The notes under the pieces: model-generated
The model's input: the letters and a program-made list of their open reading frames with translations, nothing else
Database searches by the model: none
What the model was told of the DNA's origin: nothing
In this document: in pieces, positions 34,250 through 42,288 of the stretch
How positions within the stretch are numbered: the stretch's first letter is position 1
Layout of the letters: each line of letters starts with the position of its first letter
Translations under genes and position numbers: made by a program
Assembly (NCBI GenBank): GCA_023415775.1
Contig: JAEZJM010000029.1
Span: 98,171 to 162,170 of the forward strand
Reading direction: 5' to 3'
Length of the DNA: 64,000 nt
From: Bacillota bacterium
GTDB lineage: Bacteria > Bacillota > Negativicutes > Sporomusales > UBA7701

Positions 34250-35090
34250 TGTTGTCGCGCCGGGCTTTGGCGGCCGCGAAGAAGGCGTGGACCGCCGCCC
34301 GGTCGCCGCGCCGGATGGCGGCGGCGACGTCGCCGAGCAGCGCCTGCAGCTCTTCGAGGCCGGCGGTGATGGCCACCGGATTTGTAAGGCAGATGTCAGC
34401 CCACATGTCGGCGTCGGAGGAGGCGATGCGGGTTGTGTCGCAGAAGCCGCCCCCCGCGAGCGCGCCGATGTTTTCCTCCTCGCCGGGATAACGGCCGAGG
34501 AGGTTTACGAGGCCGGCGGCGACGACGTGGGGCACGTGGCTGATAACGGCGGCGCAGTCGTCGTGGTGGACGACGTCCATGACGCTTGCCCTGGCGCCGG
34601 TTTCGCGGATGAGGTCGGCGATGGCTGCCACCGCCTCAGGTGTGGCGGCGCCGGGGGTGAGGATGTAGCGTTTGTCTCGGAAAAGGTTGATGTCGGCGGC
34701 GGCGATGCCGCTTTTTTCCCGTCCGGCCATGGGGTGTCCGCCGACGTAGTGGACGCCACGTGGCAGCAGGCGGGCTATTTTTTCGCCCAGGAACTTTTTT
34801 GTGCTGCCGACGTCGGTGACGATGGCCCCTGTCTTGAGATGGGGGGCGATGCGGGCGGCGAGCGCGGGAATCTGCAGCACGGGGGTGCAGAGGAAGACGA
34901 TGTCGGCCGCCGCTACTCCGGCCGCGAGGTCGGTTGCGCCGCGGTCTACCGAGCCGCGCTCGACGGCGATGGCAAGACTGCCCTGGTCGCTGTCGACGCC
35001 GGTGACGTCATGTCCGGCGGCTTTGAGGGCGAGGCCGAGGGACCCGCCGATGAGGCCGACGCCGATGATGGTGATCCGGGGGGTTTTCAT
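34233..35090 (-). CDS. tyrA: Prephenate dehydrogenase
   Basis: Oxidatively decarboxylates prephenate to 4-hydroxyphenylpyruvate in tyrosine synthesis. The 285 residues include the NAD motif GVGLIGGSLGLALKAAG, DVGSTKKF, the substrate segment GGHPMAGREKSG and HHDDCAAVISHVPHVVA. There is no ACT or chorismate mutase domain, so allosteric control by tyrosine is not obvious; the T-box upstream may supply it. ATG at 35090 overlaps the aroF stop (ATGA). Confidence 0.95.
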   Translation of the reverse strand: MKTPRITIIGVGLIGGSLGLALKAAGHDVTGVDSDQGSLAIAVERGSVDRGATDLAAGVAAADIVFLCTPVLQIPALAARIAPHLKTGAIVTDVGSTKKFLGEKIARLLPRGVHYVGGHPMAGREKSGIAAADINLFRDKRYILTPGAATPEAVAAIADLIRETGARASVMDVVHHDDCAAVISHVPHVVAAGLVNLLGRYPGEEENIGALAGGGFCDTTRIASSDADMWADICLTNPVAITAGLEELQALLGDVAAAIRRGDRAAVHAFFAAAKARRDNIIGSL

Positions 35091-36103
35091 GCCATCCGCC
35101 GGCCCATGACACCGGCGATGCCCGCCACTTCGCGCATCAGGCCGGCGAAGTTTTCCGGGGTGAGCGACTGTTTGCCGTCGGACAGGGCATCGGCCGGGTT
35201 GGGGTGAACTTCGATCATCAGCCCGTCGGCGCCGGCGGCGACCGCGGCCCTGGCCATCGGCCGGACGAGCTTCCACACCCCGGTGCCGTGGCTGGGGTCG
35301 ACGATCACCGGCAGGTGGCTGACGCTTTTGACGGCGGCTACGGCGCTGAGGTCGAGGGTGTTGCGGGTGAAGTCTTCGAAGGTGCGGATGCCCCGTTCGC
35401 ACATGATGACGCTGTAGTTGCCCTCGTTCATGATGTATTCGGCGGCGTTGAGCCATTCGTTGATGGTGGCCGCTATGCCGCGCTTGAGGAGGACGGGTTT
35501 GCCTGCTTTGCCCACCGCTTTGAGGAGCTGGAAGTTCTGCATGTTGCGGGCGCCGACCTGTAGTATGTCGGCGTAGGCGCACACCACCGGCACCGACTGG
35601 ATGTCGACGACTTCGGTGACGATTTTCAGGCCGGTTTTCTCGCGGGCTTCGGCCAGCATTTCCAGGCCCTTTTCCTCCAGACCCTGGAAAGAATAGGGCG
35701 ATGTCCGCGGTTTGTAGGCTCCGCCCCGCAGGAACTGCGCCCCGCCCGCCTTGACGGCCAGCGCCGATTCCAGGAGCTGCTCGCGGCTTTCGACCGCGCA
35801 CGGCCCGGCCATAACGACGAGGCCCTCGCCGCCGACCGGCACGCCGCCGACGTCGATGACGCTGTCTTCGTGCTTGAATTCGCGGCCGACGAGTTTGTAG
35901 CTTTCGGTCACGGAGACGACCTTCTCGACCCCCGGCAGGACTTCGACCGGGAGACCGTTGATGATTTTTTTGTCGCCGATGACGCCGATGATGGTGCGGT
36001 ATCGTCCCTCCGAGAGGTGGACTTTGAGGCCGAGGCCTGTTATTTTCTCGACGACGCGGTTGATGTCGGTTTCGCTGGCGTGGGGCTGCATTACGATAAT
36101 CAT
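35087..36103 (-). CDS. aroF: 3-deoxy-7-phosphoheptulonate (DAHP) synthase
   Basis: First enzyme of the shikimate pathway, joining PEP and erythrose-4-phosphate. The 338-residue protein has an N-terminal ferredoxin-like regulatory domain of about 70 residues, as in the Thermotoga-type enzyme. The barrel follows, with AGPCAVESREQL, LRGGAYKPRTSPYSFQG, LQVGARNMQNF, LLKRGIAATINEWL and DPSHGTGVW. ATG at 36103 follows a GGAGGG site. It is the first gene after a tyrosine-type T-box, and repeat copy D lies in its leader. Confidence 0.95.
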   Translation of the reverse strand: MIIVMQPHASETDINRVVEKITGLGLKVHLSEGRYRTIIGVIGDKKIINGLPVEVLPGVEKVVSVTESYKLVGREFKHEDSVIDVGGVPVGGEGLVVMAGPCAVESREQLLESALAVKAGGAQFLRGGAYKPRTSPYSFQGLEEKGLEMLAEAREKTGLKIVTEVVDIQSVPVVCAYADILQVGARNMQNFQLLKAVGKAGKPVLLKRGIAATINEWLNAAEYIMNEGNYSVIMCERGIRTFEDFTRNTLDLSAVAAVKSVSHLPVIVDPSHGTGVWKLVRPMARAAVAAGADGLMIEVHPNPADALSDGKQSLTPENFAGLMREVAGIAGVMGRRMA

Positions 36104-36138
36104 GATAGTGTTCCCTCCTGTTTTTTAATTGGATTGTG

Positions 36139-36262
36139 CGCGACCGACTCGAAAGCTCCAGATGCAAGGCGCACCGGAGGCTGACACCGGAAGCGTACAC
36201 GAACGTACGCTGAGGATGGCAGCCGAGGAGCAACGCCGCAGATGGACTTTCCAGGCGGTCGC
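36139..36262 (-). repeat. Dispersed structured repeat, copy D, inside the aroF leader
   Basis: Outer arms GCGACCG / CGGTCGC and GAAAG / CTTTC pair. The core TCCA-GA-TGC / GCA-GA-TGGA and apex AGCGTAC-acgaa-CGTACGCT are intact, with an extra GGCTG/CAGCC helix. It lies between the T-box terminator and the aroF ribosome site, so it is transcribed only when the T-box reads through. Unlike copies A-C, it is in a 5' leader. Confidence 0.85.
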
Positions 36263-36271
36263 CCCCGAAAA

Positions 36272-36560
36272 TATAAAAATCCCGCCCCTGAAATCAGGGA
36301 CGGGATATTATACCCGTGGTACCACCCTGCTTGCTTGTGGCAAGCCGCTCTGTTCAGGTACGGGACAGCTGTCCGATACCTTAGCCTGTGTTAACGGTGG
36401 CGCTCCGGCCCGGTCTACTCGCATGAAGCTTTCAACCTGCTGCTCGCGGGTGTATTTCGGTCAGCGCGTTTGCCGGGTCGCACCACCCCCCGGCTCTCTG
36501 AGAAACGCTTCTGGCTTACTTCTCCCGCTCATCGCATTTAAATGTGTTGTTGATAGTTAC
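36272..36560 (-). ncRNA. T-box leader, predicted tyrosine-specific
   Basis: On the minus strand the T-box sequence GGTGGTACCACGGG appears near 36330-36310, followed by a terminator stem ATCCCGTCCCTGA / TCAGGGGCGGGAT and a T-run. Stem I begins soon after the -10, with AGCGGGAGAAGTA and AGAGAG segments. The specifier loop reads GAAA-TAC-ACC, so the codon is UAC (Tyr). Uncharged tRNA-Tyr should allow read-through into aroF and tyrA. The specifier is read by eye from the usual GAA-N-XXX-A context. Confidence 0.88.
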
Positions 36561-36588
36561 TATAGCAAAAGTGGTTTGGCCATGTCAA
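36559..36588 (-). promoter_or_regulatory. Promoter of the T-box-aroF-tyrA unit
   Basis: TTGACA at 36588-36583 and TATAGT at 36564-36559 are separated by 18 bp. It lies about 23 bp past the mog stop codon, and I see no terminator between them, so some read-through from the mo-cofactor genes is possible. Confidence 0.8.
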
Positions 36589-36610
36589 GTTAATTTTATG
36601 GGTTACGGTG

Positions 36611-37114
36611 CTACTTGCCGGCAGGCGCCGGTCCGCCGCATTCGCCGGCCTCGCCCTTCATGATCGCCAGCCCGTGCTCCAGGGCGGGCAGGACGACTTC
36701 CAGGCACTCTTTGACCCCTTTGGGGCTGCCGGGAAGGTTGATGATGAGCGTGCGGCCGCGGACGCCGGCTACCGCCCGCGACAGCATGGCCCGGGAGGTT
36801 ACTTCCAGCGATTTGGCCCGCATGGCTTCGGGAATCCCCGGCACATGGCGATCGATGACGGCCAGGGTGGCCTCGGGGGTGACGTCCCGCGGGCTAAGGC
36901 CGGTGCCGCCGGTGGTCAGGATAAGGTCGACGGCGAGCGTGTCGGCCATATTGACCATTTCCTTACTGAGCGCTTCGCGCTCGTCGGGCACGACGACGTA
37001 ATGGCGCACTTCGCCGATGCCGGCCAGCATGGTGGCTATGGTCCGTCCGCTGACGTCTTCGCGTTCGCCGCGGGAGCCCTTGTCGCTGGCGGTTATGATG
37101 CCGATGCTAAACAT
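36611..37114 (-). CDS. mog: Molybdopterin adenylyltransferase, MogA/MoaB family
   Basis: Adenylates molybdopterin before metal insertion. The 167-residue protein has SDKGSRGEREDVSG near residue 10, LTTGGTGLSPRDVTPEA with the ligand-binding TGGTG, and LPGSPKGVKECL near the C-terminus. ATG at 37114 overlaps the MOSC gene by 8 bp. It is the last gene of a run moaD-moaC-MOSC-mog, a common cofactor operon in anaerobes. Confidence 0.92.
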   Translation of the reverse strand: MFSIGIITASDKGSRGEREDVSGRTIATMLAGIGEVRHYVVVPDEREALSKEMVNMADTLAVDLILTTGGTGLSPRDVTPEATLAVIDRHVPGIPEAMRAKSLEVTSRAMLSRAVAGVRGRTLIINLPGSPKGVKECLEVVLPALEHGLAIMKGEAGECGGPAPAGK

Positions 37115-37550
37115 TGTCTGTCACCACCTCAAGCGTATTGCCGACCGCCACCGGTCCGCCGGCAACTACGGTCGCGAAGATGCCTTCCTTGGGCATTACG
37201 CAGTCGCCGGCCTGGTAGTAGATGGCGCAGCGGTTATGGCATTCCTTGCCTATCTGGCTGACTTCCAGGAGCGCGTCGCCGATCATAAGGCGGGTGCCGA
37301 CCGGCAGCGACACGAGGGATATGCCCTGGGTGGTGATATTTTCGGCGAAGTCGCCCGGCCCGACGTCGAGCCCCGCCTGGCGCATCTTGTCGATGCTTTC
37401 CATGGCCAGCAGGCTTACCTGACGGTGGGCGAAGCCGGCGTGGGCGTCGCCTTCCAGCCCCAGCCCCGGCAGCAGTTTGCCGCGGCCGACGTTGGTCTTG
37501 CGTTCGCCTTTGCTGGCGCTTGTGCATACTGCGATGATTGTTCCTTGCAC
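37107..37550 (-). CDS. MOSC-domain protein
   Basis: Protein of 147 residues with the MOSC beta-barrel pattern: GLGLEGDAHAGFAHRQVSLL, GDFAENITTQGI, GKECHNRCAIYYQAGDCVMPKEGIFA. The conserved Cys in GKECHNRC fits the sulfur-carrying site of this family. MOSC proteins are thought to deliver sulfur to molybdenum enzymes such as the xanthine dehydrogenase type. GTG at 37550 follows GAGG. Sulfuration of the hydroxylase encoded at the right edge is a plausible job, but this is inference. Confidence 0.88.
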   Translation of the reverse strand: MQGTIIAVCTSASKGERKTNVGRGKLLPGLGLEGDAHAGFAHRQVSLLAMESIDKMRQAGLDVGPGDFAENITTQGISLVSLPVGTRLMIGDALLEVSQIGKECHNRCAIYYQAGDCVMPKEGIFATVVAGGPVAVGNTLEVVTDNV

Positions 37551-37560
37551 TTTTATCCTC

Positions 37561-38043
37561 CTAGTCGCGATCGCTCCGCACGTAATTGCCGCTCTTGCCG
37601 CCCGATTTGGCGGCCAGGCGGACGTATTCGACGACCATGCCTTTGTCGACAGCCTTGGCCATGTCGTAAATGGTCAGGGCGGCTACGGATACGGCCGTTA
37701 AAGCTTCCATTTCCACACCGGTTTTGCCGGTGGTCCTTACCGTGGCGACGATATTGATCGCGCTGGCCGCTTCGTCGATGCTGAAACCGATGTCGACCCC
37801 GGTCAGCAGCAAGGGGTGACACATCGGGATAAGCTGCCAGGTTTGTTTGGCCGCCATTATTCCGGCTACCTGGGCCACTCCCAGGACGTCGCCCTTACCT
37901 ACTCCCCCCGCCTTGATGAGAGCGAGCGTGGCGGGCAGCATAGATACCCGGCCTTCGGCGACCGCTTCGCGCTGGGTGTCGTTTTTGACCGTAACGTCCA
38001 CCATCCGCGCCCGGCCGGATTGATTAAAATGAGTTAGTTCCAC
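37561..38043 (-). CDS. moaC: Cyclic pyranopterin monophosphate synthase
   Basis: Second step of molybdopterin synthesis, working with MoaA. The 160 residues include MVDVTVKNDTQREAVAEGRV, GVGKGDVLGVAQVAGIMAAKQT, the catalytic MCHPLLLTGVDI and VEMEALTAVSVAALTIYDM. The start is GTG at 38043, 7 nt after AAGGAGTC. It lies 24 bp from the moaD-like gene upstream. Confidence 0.96.
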   Translation of the reverse strand: MELTHFNQSGRARMVDVTVKNDTQREAVAEGRVSMLPATLALIKAGGVGKGDVLGVAQVAGIMAAKQTWQLIPMCHPLLLTGVDIGFSIDEAASAINIVATVRTTGKTGVEMEALTAVSVAALTIYDMAKAVDKGMVVEYVRLAAKSGGKSGNYVRSDRD

Positions 38044-38067
38044 TCCCTGACTCCTTCCTGTGGCGGC

Positions 38068-38316
38068 TTACGCCTTGGTGGCGGCGAAATCGCGGGGGAA
38101 CAGCTCGACCCGGTCGCCGTCGAACAACACCCGCGCCGGACTGCTGTCGTTGCCGTTAACTGCCGCCAGTTTTATCTCGTCGGTATCGATCTCCAATTCG
38201 GAGAGAAGTTCGCCCAATGAAATACCGTCAGGAACGTCGACGGCCACCATGCCGGTATCTGAGCCCGCCGGCCGGTAGCGCCTGAGCGACGCGTATAAGC
38301 GCACTTCGATAACCAA
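38068..38316 (-). CDS. MoaD/ThiS-like protein lacking the C-terminal Gly-Gly
   Basis: Beta-grasp protein of 82 residues (VRLYASLRRYRP, SLGELLSELEID, AVNGNDSSPARVLFDGDRVELFPRD). It matches MoaD in fold and place, but ends DFAATKA instead of the Gly-Gly that must be adenylated and thiocarboxylated. Either the tail is trimmed, the protein has another role, or the true sulfur carrier is elsewhere. TTG at 38316 is the likely start, with a weak GGGGCAGG site. A GTG four codons later is possible. Confidence 0.75.
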   Translation of the reverse strand: MVIEVRLYASLRRYRPAGSDTGMVAVDVPDGISLGELLSELEIDTDEIKLAAVNGNDSSPARVLFDGDRVELFPRDFAATKA

Positions 38317-38428
38317 ACCTGCCCCACACCTTCCCTGTATGCGTTCAGTCTTTACAAGGTTACGTATAATATTCGGGCAGTTCGGTTAAACTCCTGCCAA
38401 ATAATTTCCATAAATTACCAGTAATTTC

Positions 38429-39409
38429 TCACCCGCCGATCTGCGACATACGGCGCCCGAAGCCGGGATAGCCGCTGGTGCGGCAGAGGGAATGCCCCTC
38501 TGGCTTGGCGCTGATGGCGGCGGCGAAAAGCTTGGCCAGGTCGGCGTCGCTGGCGCCGGCTCTGAGCGGTGTCTTGACGTCAATTTCCCGGTCGCTCAGC
38601 AGGCAGGGGCGCAGCCGGCCGTCGGCGGTCAGCCTGAGGCGGTTGCAGGCGTTGCAGAAATGCTCGGAGATCGGTGTGATGAAACCGAAGGTCCCGCGCG
38701 ACTTGGGCAGTCGCCAGTAGCGGGCCGGCCCGTTGCCCTTGGTGGCCGCCGGTTCCAGGCGCCCGTGCCCGGCTTCTTCCAACAGCCGTTTCACGGCGGC
38801 GATGTCAGGTCCTGACGCCAGCCCGCCCCGGCCGCCCAGCGGCATGCGCTCGATGAAGCGCACGGCGATGGGGTAATGCTGAACCTGGTCGATAAAGAAA
38901 GCCAGGTCGGCGGGGCGCAAAGCTTCGGTGAGCACGACGTTGAGTTTGACTGGCGTAAGGCCTGCCTCGAGGGCGCTCTTTAGTCCCTGGAGGGTGTCCT
39001 CGACGCGGCCGCAGTGGGTGACTTTCGCGAAGCCGGCCGGGTCTATGGTGTCGAGGCTGATATTGACCCGGTCGAGCCCGGCCGCTTTCAGCGCGGCGGC
39101 ATACTGCGGCAGCAGGCTGCCGTTGGTCGTCAGCGACAGGTCTTCGATTGTCCCCAATTTCTTGACGGCGGCAACGAAATCGACTATACCCTTGCGTACC
39201 AGCGGCTCGCCCCCTGTCAGCCGCACGTTGCTGATGCCTTCGCGGCTGAAAACGTCGATAAGGCGCAACAGTTCCTCGTAGGTGAGTATTTCGGCCTGAG
39301 GCAGCCATTCCACGCCCCGCGGCGGCAGGCAATAGGCGCAGCGAAAATTGCAGCGGTCGGTGACCGACACTCTGAGGTAATGGATCGCACGGTCATGGCT
39401 GTCGTGCAT
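38429..39409 (-). CDS. moaA: GTP 3',8-cyclase MoaA
   Basis: Radical SAM enzyme that starts molybdopterin synthesis from GTP. The 326-residue protein has CNFRCAYC near residue 20, LTGGEPLVRKG, a second cluster motif CNACNRLRLTADGRLRPC and the essential C-terminal Gly-Gly. ATG at 39409 follows AAGGAGG. A 112-bp gap separates it from the moaD-like gene; I see no terminator there, and no clear promoter. Upstream it is divergent from an MBL gene across a region with long hairpins. Confidence 0.96.
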   Translation of the reverse strand: MHDSHDRAIHYLRVSVTDRCNFRCAYCLPPRGVEWLPQAEILTYEELLRLIDVFSREGISNVRLTGGEPLVRKGIVDFVAAVKKLGTIEDLSLTTNGSLLPQYAAALKAAGLDRVNISLDTIDPAGFAKVTHCGRVEDTLQGLKSALEAGLTPVKLNVVLTEALRPADLAFFIDQVQHYPIAVRFIERMPLGGRGGLASGPDIAAVKRLLEEAGHGRLEPAATKGNGPARYWRLPKSRGTFGFITPISEHFCNACNRLRLTADGRLRPCLLSDREIDVKTPLRAGASDADLAKLFAAAISAKPEGHSLCRTSGYPGFGRRMSQIGG

Positions 39410-39512
39410 TGCTGCGCCTCCTTTCGTCATCCACTATCGACTGGGACCGTAGGTAGAGTATTCGCCGCCCCGGCCCGATAACCTGCCCGGCGCAGTCGGA
39501 AAACGAAACATT

Positions 39513-39545
39513 GGAAAACCTGCCCTGAATTGAGAGGGTTTTTCC
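39513..39545. other. Hairpin I between moaA and the MBL gene
   Basis: GGAAAA ... TTTTCC and CCCT ... AGGG pair around GAATTGAG. Its right arm TTTTTCC is also the left end of the larger inverted repeat, so both cannot form at once. Confidence 0.5.
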
Positions 39546-39599
39546 GTCGGAGCAAATAATAATATTACTGGATATTATTTGCAGTACTGACGGGGAAAA
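39540..39599. repeat. Long imperfect inverted repeat between moaA and the MBL gene
   Basis: TTTTTCCGTC and GCAAATAATA on the left pair with TATTATTTGC and GACGGGGAAAA on the right, with a centre of 11 bp and short internal loops. The right arm ends about 8 bp before the MBL gene's GAGGAGG site. It may be an operator, a promoter-embedded palindrome or an RNA switch. Confidence 0.6.
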
Positions 39600-39621
39600 C
39601 TATTTTTGAGGAGGTATTGTC

Positions 39622-40293
39622 ATGAAGACCCTCAAACATCTCGGTCACGCCTGTTTTCTTCTTGCCGACGGCCGGACGTCGCTTATCTTCGACCCGTTTC
39701 TCACCGACAGCCCCTGCGCGGCCGCCCAGGCGGCCGATATCGACTGCCAGTACGTTCTGCCCTCCCACGGTCACGCCGACCACCTCGGCGATACGGTGAA
39801 GATCGCCAAGCGCACAGGGGCCACCGTCGTGTCAACCGCCGAAATGGCCGGATTGTGCGGCGGGCAGGGCTGCAAGACGCACGCCATGCATCTCGGCGGC
39901 AAGCATGCCTTCGACTTCGGCTATGTCCGCCTGACCCTCGCGTTCCATGGCGCAGGGGTGCCGGGAGGGCACGCCTGCGGCTTCGTGGTCAATATGGGCG
40001 GCACGACGGTGTACCACGCCGGCGATACCGCTCTCTTCGGCGACATGGCCCTGCTCGGACGGTTGGAGAAGATCGACTACGCCCTGCTGCCGATCGGCGA
40101 TAATTTCACCATGGGGCCGGCGGACGCCGTCGAGGCGGTCGCCATGCTCAAACCGCGCTTCGTCGTGCCGATGCATTACAACACCTGGCCGGTTATCGCT
40201 CAGGACCCGCAAGAATTCAAGCGGGATGTGGAAAAACGCCTCGGCACCCCGGTGCTTGTCGTCAAACCGGGAGAAACGCTTAATCTCGAATAA
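39622..40293 (+). CDS. Metal-dependent hydrolase, UPF0173 (MBL fold)
   Basis: The 223-residue protein has the MBL zinc motif SHGHADHLGD near residue 50, HAGDTALFGDM and a C-terminal MHYNTWPVIAQDP. It fits the UPF0173 family, whose substrate is unknown. GGLCGGQGC and HGAGVPGGHACGF add Cys residues near the presumed site. ATG at 39622 follows GAGGAGG. It stands alone on the plus strand. The 160 bp after it hold no gene I can support. Confidence 0.87.
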   Translation: MKTLKHLGHACFLLADGRTSLIFDPFLTDSPCAAAQAADIDCQYVLPSHGHADHLGDTVKIAKRTGATVVSTAEMAGLCGGQGCKTHAMHLGGKHAFDFGYVRLTLAFHGAGVPGGHACGFVVNMGGTTVYHAGDTALFGDMALLGRLEKIDYALLPIGDNFTMGPADAVEAVAMLKPRFVVPMHYNTWPVIAQDPQEFKRDVEKRLGTPVLVVKPGETLNLE

Positions 40294-40453
40294 GGCACCG
40301 GCAAGGTCAAGACAAAAGCATTGCTTCAATACCATGCCTACCAGAAAAAGCCGGCGGCATCCCCTGGTCGCCAAATTTGGCGAATGTCTTCCCGAAAGAA
40401 ATGCCTTTCACCCGTGTTTCTTCCGGATTACTCCCGTCCAGGACTACCGGGCA

Positions 40454-40499
40454 AAAACGAACCCGCTTTCGCGTGCCGCCAGGCAAGAAAGCGGGTTCG
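40454..40499 (-). terminator. Terminator after the SLC23 permease
   Basis: On the minus strand GAACCCGCTTTC and GAAAGCGGGTTC pair around a GC-rich loop and are followed by a T-run. Confidence 0.8.
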
Positions 40500-40521
40500 C
40501 ATTTATTCGCGGATAAAGCAA

Positions 40522-42237
40522 TCAATGTTCGAAATTCATGTGGATATGACAGTTTCCATTGACGGTTTTGACCGCTATCTTATCGGCATAATTATTGATA
40601 AGATAGCCTGACAGCTTGGCCAAAGCCAAGTCATCGTGCAGTATGTCGTACTGATTGGGCTTTTCTTTCGGGAAGTCCATGGCGGTCCCCTCATAGTATA
40701 TATCGACCGAAAGATTAAATTCCTCGAAAGCTGCGTCGATCTTCATTTTACCTGTACAAAATCGGTGGGCTACGGTGGTTTCGATAAACTCGTTGATCGC
40801 CGCCGTCGCCCGGCTTATGACCTCTGTCCGGGCACCCCATTCCCCGCCGGCCCCCTGCATGAAATTATTCAATATAGCATAGCTGTCGGTTGGCGTGCTC
40901 AAATCAAGTTCCAGCGACTCCCGGGAAGCGATACCCACCCGGAATATGAGGTGCAAAACAATCGCGGTAACCGCAGCCAAAGCCAGCGGCGTTTGAAACA
41001 AAGGCCTGAGTACTTCAGGAAAAACCGAGATAAACTGAGGGACAATGTCGATCGCAAAGCCGAAAGCGAAAGAAATGCCGAGCATAAACAGCCGGCGGTA
41101 ATCAAGCATCCTTGATACACAGATCTGCATCCCGGCCGGAAGGATGAAGGCTATTTCGACAAGAATGATCGTGCCCATGACCGCTTTGGGCATTATCGCA
41201 AAAGCAGCCGCAACTTTAGGAAAAAAGGCCAGCAGAATAAAGAAACCGCCAAGGCCGTATGCGATGTGACGGCTTGTCGCGCCGGTCGCCACCGTAAGAC
41301 CCACACTGCCGGGACTGGTCGTCTGGGGCAGTGCGCCCAGCAGCCCACTGGCCACTGTACTCAGCCCCTCCGCCAAAAGCCCGTTGCCGACAGAAGGCAT
41401 GTCCATCCGTTTCCAGTTGGTATCGTTTATTTTTTGACTTGTCGTTATATTGCCCACTGTAATGATACTTGAACAAAATGCGGCCAGCAAAAAGGCCAGC
41501 AGTATAGTGCCGTCGAAAGACCAGCCGCCGTGACTGACCGTCGGCAGGGCAAACAAAGGCGCGTCGTACACTTTACTGAAATGGCTGCCGTCTAAGCCGC
41601 CGGACAGAAAGGAGACGACATACCCCACAGCGATGCCGATCAGCAGCGCATATTCGCGCAGCCTCTGATTTCCCCATATATACATGGCAATAACAAGTAC
41701 CAGTGTAATGCTGGAAGTGATATAATCATCCTGGCGTTCGACCGGCGACTCATGCAGGCCAAAAAAGTACGGCACGCTATAGCCGATATACATGAACGCC
41801 ATCATGGTAATAATGAGACCGATAATCTCCGGCGGAAACAGGATGCGCATCTTCTTTACCAGCCGGCTGAGCAGCATCTGAAACGCGCCGGCCACCACCG
41901 TCATGCCGCATAGCAGGGGAAACCCACCCGCCTTTATCGCCATGATCGCCGCCGGAAAGTAAGCAGTTCCCGTCTCGTGGGCACAAAAGTAGCCCGAGCC
42001 GATGGGGCCTTTGCCCAAGGCCTGTAATATTGTCCCGACACCCATAGCAATCATCATCAGGCTGACCACGCTCTGGGCTTGTTCGGTCGAGCCGCCGGCC
42101 AAGTTGACGATGATTATCGGGAAAGCCAGTTCTACCGAAAGCAAGGCAACCTGCTGGAGAACAAGCGGCACGAGTGAACGAAAGGGAACGCTGTCGTTAA
42201 GACCGTACGTCAAGTTTCCCGATTTGGTTGAAATCAT
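40522..42237 (-). CDS. SLC23 (NCS2) purine/pyrimidine-type permease with extra C-terminal domain
   Basis: About 571 residues. The first 430 form a xanthine/uracil permease-like membrane domain with GPIGSGYFCAHETGTAYFPA, the substrate-loop motif ALPQTTSPGSVGLT and about 12-14 helices. The last 140 residues are soluble and look like a GHKL/anti-sigma-type fold (SRATAAINEFIETT, IDAAFEEFNLSVDIYYEG, LAKLSGYLINNYADKI), with no clear ATP-binding box. ATG at 42237 is my choice, though the AAGGGG site is far; ATG at 42273 has none. The fusion suggests regulated transport. Confidence 0.82.
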   Translation of the reverse strand: MISTKSGNLTYGLNDSVPFRSLVPLVLQQVALLSVELAFPIIIVNLAGGSTEQAQSVVSLMMIAMGVGTILQALGKGPIGSGYFCAHETGTAYFPAAIMAIKAGGFPLLCGMTVVAGAFQMLLSRLVKKMRILFPPEIIGLIITMMAFMYIGYSVPYFFGLHESPVERQDDYITSSITLVLVIAMYIWGNQRLREYALLIGIAVGYVVSFLSGGLDGSHFSKVYDAPLFALPTVSHGGWSFDGTILLAFLLAAFCSSIITVGNITTSQKINDTNWKRMDMPSVGNGLLAEGLSTVASGLLGALPQTTSPGSVGLTVATGATSRHIAYGLGGFFILLAFFPKVAAAFAIMPKAVMGTIILVEIAFILPAGMQICVSRMLDYRRLFMLGISFAFGFAIDIVPQFISVFPEVLRPLFQTPLALAAVTAIVLHLIFRVGIASRESLELDLSTPTDSYAILNNFMQGAGGEWGARTEVISRATAAINEFIETTVAHRFCTGKMKIDAAFEEFNLSVDIYYEGTAMDFPKEKPNQYDILHDDLALAKLSGYLINNYADKIAVKTVNGNCHIHMNFEH

Positions 42238-42288
42238 GGTTTGGGGCTCGCCCCTTCCAGGAAGATTTTGCATAAATTAATAAGTGCT

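Noticed and set aside
36262..36600. T-box region as another repeat copy or a protein-coding ORF on the plus strand
   Set aside because: The minus strand carries the T-box sequence, stem I elements and a terminator. The plus-strand frame has no ribosome site.
39410..39621. Moco riboswitch upstream of moaA
   Set aside because: The region forms hairpins but I do not see the conserved sequence blocks of the Moco RNA family.
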